A stretch of DNA of 9,999 bases from DASPMP01 sp035758925. Lineage in GTDB: Bacteria > Gemmatimonadota > Gemmatimonadetes > Gemmatimonadales > Gemmatimonadaceae. The first letter of the stretch is position 1, and every line of letters starts with the position of its first letter. The translations under genes were made by a program, and so were the position numbers. Positions 6,671 to 9,999 of the stretch are shown piece after piece. The DNA is taken from NCBI GenBank assembly GCA_035758925.1, contig DASTVV010000176.1, positions 1 through 9,999 on the forward strand, read 5' to 3'. The notes under the pieces were generated by a model that was given only the letters and a program-made list of their open reading frames with translations, made no database searches and had not been told where the DNA came from.

Positions 6671-8002
6671 ATGCAGCGGCGCGTTTTCATGAAGAACGGC
6701 GCGTTGGCGCTGGTGACACTGGGGCTCAACCCGACGCTCCTGCGACGAACGATCTTCGCGCAGGGGTTGACGAGTGGTGCCGCATCACTTGGCAACGCGC
6801 GTGGCAAGGTTCTCATCTGCCTGTTTCAGCGCGGCGCGGCGGACGCGTTGAACGTGGTGCCTCCGCACGGCGAGGCGGCGTACTACCGCATGCGTCCGAC
6901 GATCGCGGTTCCGCGGCCGAGTCTCTCGGCGCCGACTGGCGCCATCGACCTGGATGGTTTCTTCGGACTGCATCCGTCGCTGGAGCCATTCAAGCAGCTG
7001 TGGACGGACGGCATTCTCGCGCCAGTGCACGCCGTCGGGAGTCCGAGCAACACGCGCTCGCACTTCGACGCGCAAGACTACATGGAGAGCGGCACGCCGG
7101 ATGCCAAGGGAACCAGAGACGGTTGGCTCAATCGATATCTGTCGACGAAGGGCACCTGTGAGGAATGCTCTGGGGTTGGGGGATTGAGCTCTGGGGTTGG
7201 AGGAGCAGGAGCTGGTGGTGGGGGAGCCTCCAACCCCAAACCCCAAAGCCCATTCAGGGCTGTCTCCATGACGCAGCAGACGCCGCGCATCCTCATGGGA
7301 CCGGCCGCGTCAGTCGCCATGAATTCGATTGCCGAGTTCTCGATACGGGCGAACGGGCCGGCGGCGGCAAATGTCGAAGCGATGTATGCCAAGGGCGACA
7401 GCGACGTGGTACACGCGGCGGGCGCGGAGATGCTGGACGCGATGCGCATCCTGCGGTCCGCGAACCCGGCACAATACCAGCCCCGCAACGGCGCCGAGTA
7501 TCCGCGAACGCAGTTCGGGCAGCGGCTCCGTGAAGTCGCGCAGCTGGTGAAGGCGGACGTCGGTGTCGAGATCGCGTTCGCCGACATCGGCGGCTGGGAC
7601 ACGCACGTGAACCAGGGTGGCGCGACCGGTCAGCTGGCGCAGCGGCTGGACGACTTCTCGAAGTCGATTCGAGCGTTGGTCACCGATCTTGGCGACCGCA
7701 TGTCTGACGTGGTGATCCTGACGATGTCGGAGTTTGGCCGCACGGCGCGCCAGAATGGCAGCGGCGGCACGGATCACGGCCACGCCGGTTGCCTCTTCGT
7801 GATCGGCGGTTCAGTGAAGGGTCGTCGCGTTCATGGAAAGTGGCCCGGGCTGGAGCCGGAGCAGCTGAACGAGGGCCGGGACCTGGCGCTGACCACGGAT
7901 TTCAGGTCGGTGTTCGGAGAGGTAGTGAGAAAGCATCTCGGCGCCTCAACCCTCGATCGCATCTTCCCTGGCTTCGTGGGTACGGATCTCGGGCTCCTCT
8001 GA
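6671..8002 (+). CDS. DUF1501 family Tat-exported protein with a Gly-rich insertion (443 aa)
   Basis: This is a DUF1501 (PF07394) protein, related in fold to the sulfatase/alkaline phosphatase superfamily, with unknown substrate. The N-terminus QRRVFMK followed by a modest hydrophobic stretch (ALALVTLGLN) fits a twin-arginine signal. Family landmarks are QRGAADALNVVPPHG (53-67), YYRMRPTIAVP (71-81), GLHPSLEPFKQLW (99-111), SNTRSHFDAQDYMESG (126-141), SPFRAVSMTQQTPRIL (193-208), FADIGGWDTHVNQGG (303-317), ILTMSEFGRTARQNG (349-363) and GTDHGHAG (366-373). His and Asp residues in GGWDTH and TDHGH are candidate metal or catalytic ligands by analogy with the superfamily. Residues about 162-192 are a low-complexity Cys/Gly/Ser insertion between DGWLNRYLSTK and SPFRAV, where relatives usually have a short loop; at DNA level it is a G-rich/C-rich inverted repeat. 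The gene is coupled to DUF1800 upstream and converges on the PBP gene. Confidence 0.93.
   Translation: MQRRVFMKNGALALVTLGLNPTLLRRTIFAQGLTSGAASLGNARGKVLICLFQRGAADALNVVPPHGEAAYYRMRPTIAVPRPSLSAPTGAIDLDGFFGLHPSLEPFKQLWTDGILAPVHAVGSPSNTRSHFDAQDYMESGTPDAKGTRDGWLNRYLSTKGTCEECSGVGGLSSGVGGAGAGGGGASNPKPQSPFRAVSMTQQTPRILMGPAASVAMNSIAEFSIRANGPAAANVEAMYAKGDSDVVHAAGAEMLDAMRILRSANPAQYQPRNGAEYPRTQFGQRLREVAQLVKADVGVEIAFADIGGWDTHVNQGGATGQLAQRLDDFSKSIRALVTDLGDRMSDVVILTMSEFGRTARQNGSGGTDHGHAGCLFVIGGSVKGRRVHGKWPGLEPEQLNEGRDLALTTDFRSVFGEVVRKHLGASTLDRIFPGFVGTDLGLL
7170..7240. repeat. TGGGGTTGG repeat and inverted repeat inside the DUF1501 gene
   Basis: CTGGGGTTGG occurs at 7170-7179 and again at 7191-7200. The second copy extends to TGGGGTTGGAGG (7192-7203), which is perfectly complementary to CCTCCAACCCCA (7227-7238), giving a 12-bp stem with a 23-nt G-rich loop. 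CCCC recurs as AACCCCAAA further right. The block keeps the frame open and encodes the glycine-rich segment of the protein. Its composition differs from the flanking, conserved coding sequence, which suggests insertion of repeat DNA. Confidence 0.8.
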
Positions 8003-8007
8003 GCTGG

Positions 8008-8103
8008 TTGCGTCAGCATACGTCATGCGCCTTGCGTCAGCATACGTCATGCGCCATGCGTCAGCATACGTGACGCGTCGTCCGTCAACATATGTCGTGA
8101 GTC
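8008..8103. repeat. 24-bp tandem repeat, four units
   Basis: Units start at 8008, 8032, 8056 and 8080. The first two are identical over 24 bp, with core GCGTCAGCATACGTCATGCG. The third differs mainly near its 3' end, and the fourth is more diverged (CCGTCAACATATGTC). The increasing divergence from left to right suggests recent duplication at the left edge. It occupies the gap between the convergent DUF1501 and PBP genes, starting 6 nt after the DUF1501 stop codon. Confidence 0.9.
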
Positions 8104-8160
8104 ACGCATCGCGAATCACGCATCCTGAAGCATGGCGAATCACGCATGCTGACTCGTGCC
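8104..8160. repeat. Inverted, diverged continuation of the 24-bp repeat
   Basis: GAATCACGCAT occurs at 8113-8123 and 8137-8147, again exactly 24 bp apart. The end of this block, ACGCATGCTGAC (8142-8153), is complementary at 11 of 12 positions to GTCAGCATACGT (8012-8023) in the first forward unit. The whole convergent intergenic region is therefore a large imperfect inverted repeat. No T-tract is seen, so it is not a classic intrinsic terminator, though a folded transcript could still stop or stabilise both mRNAs. Confidence 0.7.
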
Positions 8161-8163
8161 CTA

Positions 8164-9999
8164 CTAGAACCTCAAAATCTTCTTCAGCTTCTTCCCCAGA
8201 TTGTCGATCCAGTCGGGCGTCGGGATGTTCGAAATCACGTTGCCGTTGTCGTCGGCAATGATCTCCGGCTCGGGCGTGGTGTGAAGCTCGCAATACGTCG
8301 TGGGCGCCGAGCCGGGCTTGAAGTACTCGCGCGTCCTGCGCGGACACCACTCGGTGGCCAGCAGCCCGGTCTCGGGATCGATCATCGCTGACTCCATCCC
8401 TGGCGGTGGCGTCCAATAGGCACCACCACGCTCACTCCACCCGTTCTTGTAGAACTCGGCCCACGCGGGCGCCGCGAAGCGACCGCCAGCGGCGCGGTCC
8501 GCGATCGCGTGAGGCGTGTCGTAACCGAACCACACTCCCGCAACCAGCGTCGGCGTGTAGCCGATGAACCAGACGTCGGCGCCATTGTTGGTCGTTCCGG
8601 TCTTGCCGGCCACTGGCCCCGTGATTCCGTAATCGCGAATCACCTTGCCGGTGCCGAAGTCCACGGCGCCGCGAAGCATGGACGTCATCTCGTACGCGTC
8701 GCGCGGGTCCATTGCCGGCGCGCGCGCGATCTCCTGGCTCCACAACACCTTGCCGTCCGGCGCCTCGATGCGGGTCACCAGGCGCGGCCGCACACGCATG
8801 CCGCCGTTGGCGAACGGGGCGTAGGCCGTCACCAGCTCGAGCGGCGTCACCTCCAGCGCGCCGAGCGCGATGGCCGGCACTGGATGCAGCTCGCTGGTGA
8901 TGCCGTTGCGGCGTGCCGCGTCGATCACGCGCTGCTCGCCAACGGTCCGGCTGATACGAACGGTGGCTGCGTTCGCCGACATCATGAGCGCGCGACGCAC
9001 CGTGGTAGCGCCCTGGTAGTTGTCGTCGTAGTTGGCGGGGATCCACGCCTCGTTGCCGCCCAACAGGACTTCGATCGGCTCGTCGTCAACGATGGACGAG
9101 GGCGAGATGCCGGCGGCGAGCGCCGCGGCGTACACGAACGGCTTGAATGCCGATCCCGGCTGGCGCTTCGCGCTGATCGCGCGGATGAAGCCACCGCGCG
9201 GCGAGCGTCGTCCGCCCACCAGCGCGCGAATGTCGCCCGACTGCGGATCGAGCGCGACCAGCGCGCCCTGCAGCTTGTCGTTGCTCCACCACCCCTCGTT
9301 CTGGATGGCAACCGCGTGGCGCGCGATGGCCTTGTCAGCGGCGGTCTGGACGCGAGCGTCGATCGTCGTGTGAATCACGAGATCGCCTTCCTTGAGCGCG
9401 TCCGGCATCATCGAATCCACCAGGGCGCGAACGGCGTCAATTGCGCCGTACTGGTCGTACTGCGACGGACGCCACTGGGTGGCCGCGATCTTCAACGGAG
9501 ACGACGCAGCCTTCGCATACGCGTTGGCGTCGATGAAGCCCTGATCCCGCATCAGCCCAAGCACGAGATTGCGGCGCTTCCTGGCGCGCTCCGGAAACTC
9601 CCGCGGCGTGTAGGCCGACGGCGCCTTGGGCAGCGCAGCCAGCGTCGCGGCTTCGGCGAGCGACACGTTGGCGACGCTCTTTCCGAAGAGATCTCGGCTG
9701 GCGGCTTCCACCCCGTACATGCCGTTGCCGAGGTAGATGACGTTCAGGTAGAGCGCGAGGATCTGGTCCTTCGTCAGGCTCGTCTCGATGAGTCGCGACA
9801 GCCGGAGCTCCATGAGCTTCCGGCGCAACGTCCGGGAGCCGACGAAGTGCTCGGCGATGAAGGTGTTTCGCGCGACCTGCATGGTGATGGTGCTGAAGCC
9901 CTCGCGAACGCCGAACGCACCGGCGTTGCGGAAGCCGGCACGCAGGAAGCCGCGCCAGTCGAGTCCGTTATGGGCGTAGAACCGGCGATCCTCGGTGGC
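8164..9999 (-). CDS. Class A penicillin-binding protein, PBP1A type (partial; N-terminus outside the window)
   Basis: This is a bifunctional peptidoglycan synthase: a GT51 glycosyltransferase polymerises lipid II and a transpeptidase cross-links peptides on the outer face of the inner membrane. The frame stays open to the window edge; translation of 9999-9883 gives ATEDRRFYAHNGLDW and GFSTITMQ, clear GT51 motifs with the catalytic Glu of TED at the very edge, so the annotated ATG at 9882 is internal. Visible are 611 residues; the TM anchor and the first part of GT51 are missing. Further GT51 motifs are RKLMELRLSRLIE and LYLNVIYLGNGMYGVEAAS. The transpeptidase has SAFK (codons about 9153-9142, nucleophile Ser), SAN (about 8979-8971) and KTGT (about 8604-8593). 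The C-terminus ends in a basic/hydrophobic tail (NLGKKLKKILRF), with a Cys pair in EWCPRR and TYCELH. The gene converges on the DUF1501 gene; its own terminator is not obvious. Confidence 0.96.
   Translation of the reverse strand, partial: ATEDRRFYAHNGLDWRGFLRAGFRNAGAFGVREGFSTITMQVARNTFIAEHFVGSRTLRRKLMELRLSRLIETSLTKDQILALYLNVIYLGNGMYGVEAASRDLFGKSVANVSLAEAATLAALPKAPSAYTPREFPERARKRRNLVLGLMRDQGFIDANAYAKAASSPLKIAATQWRPSQYDQYGAIDAVRALVDSMMPDALKEGDLVIHTTIDARVQTAADKAIARHAVAIQNEGWWSNDKLQGALVALDPQSGDIRALVGGRRSPRGGFIRAISAKRQPGSAFKPFVYAAALAAGISPSSIVDDEPIEVLLGGNEAWIPANYDDNYQGATTVRRALMMSANAATVRISRTVGEQRVIDAARRNGITSELHPVPAIALGALEVTPLELVTAYAPFANGGMRVRPRLVTRIEAPDGKVLWSQEIARAPAMDPRDAYEMTSMLRGAVDFGTGKVIRDYGITGPVAGKTGTTNNGADVWFIGYTPTLVAGVWFGYDTPHAIADRAAGGRFAAPAWAEFYKNGWSERGGAYWTPPPGMESAMIDPETGLLATEWCPRRTREYFKPGSAPTTYCELHTTPEPEIIADDNGNVISNIPTPDWIDNLGKKLKKILRF

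Noticed and set aside
8008..8160. CRISPR array
   Set aside because: The 24-bp units are contiguous with no unique spacers, and no cas gene is present.
8025..8261. Plus-strand small protein with a repeated ASAYV motif
   Set aside because: The peptide repeat simply mirrors the 24-bp DNA repeat (a multiple of three) and the frame then runs antisense into the PBP gene.

Overview
The window looks like chromosomal DNA of a high-GC, Gram-negative-type bacterium. My best guess is Gemmatimonadota. This rests on GC richness, a secreted DUF1800/DUF1501 pair, a lipoprotein with a Gemmatimonadota-style N-terminus (...LLAAACSDSVAPTP...), a large AAA/TPR signalling protein, and low-complexity palindromic repeats between genes. 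No marker gene or rRNA is present, so this is inference.

Layout: the left half (about 54-4969) reads on the minus strand. In its transcription order come a 1045-residue multidomain protein (degenerate GGDEF-like domain, STAND/AAA_16-type ATPase, TPR array; 4969-1832), a small secreted lipoprotein (1715-1032) ending in a strong intrinsic terminator (1010-979), and an unrecognised 200-residue protein (718-116) with its own terminator (84-54). A divergent intergenic region (4970-5215) is almost entirely repeats: a G-rich hexamer arm, about six imperfect 16-17 bp units, and a C-rich CCCATT arm inverted relative to the first. To its right a two-gene plus-strand operon encodes a DUF1800 protein (5216-6667) and a Tat-type DUF1501 protein (6671-8002). 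The DUF1501 gene carries a glycine-rich, repeat-derived in-frame insertion. It converges, across a 24-bp tandem repeat array (8008-8160), with the 3' part of a minus-strand class A penicillin-binding protein (PBP1A type) whose N-terminus lies beyond position 9999.

Functional reading: the right half concerns the cell envelope (exported DUF1800/DUF1501 pair, peptidoglycan synthase). The left half holds a cytoplasmic signalling ATPase and a lipoprotein. The most interesting protein is the ATPase. Its N-terminal GGDEF-like domain has lost the GGDEF signature (SPEEF instead) but keeps an RxxD I-site motif at exactly the canonical distance, which suggests a c-di-GMP-sensing rather than c-di-GMP-making input to a STAND switch. 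The most interesting DNA is the set of four unrelated short-repeat families in about 3 kb, one of them inside a coding sequence and one with a clear G-quadruplex pattern. I saw no CRISPR array, phage gene, transposase, tRNA or rRNA.
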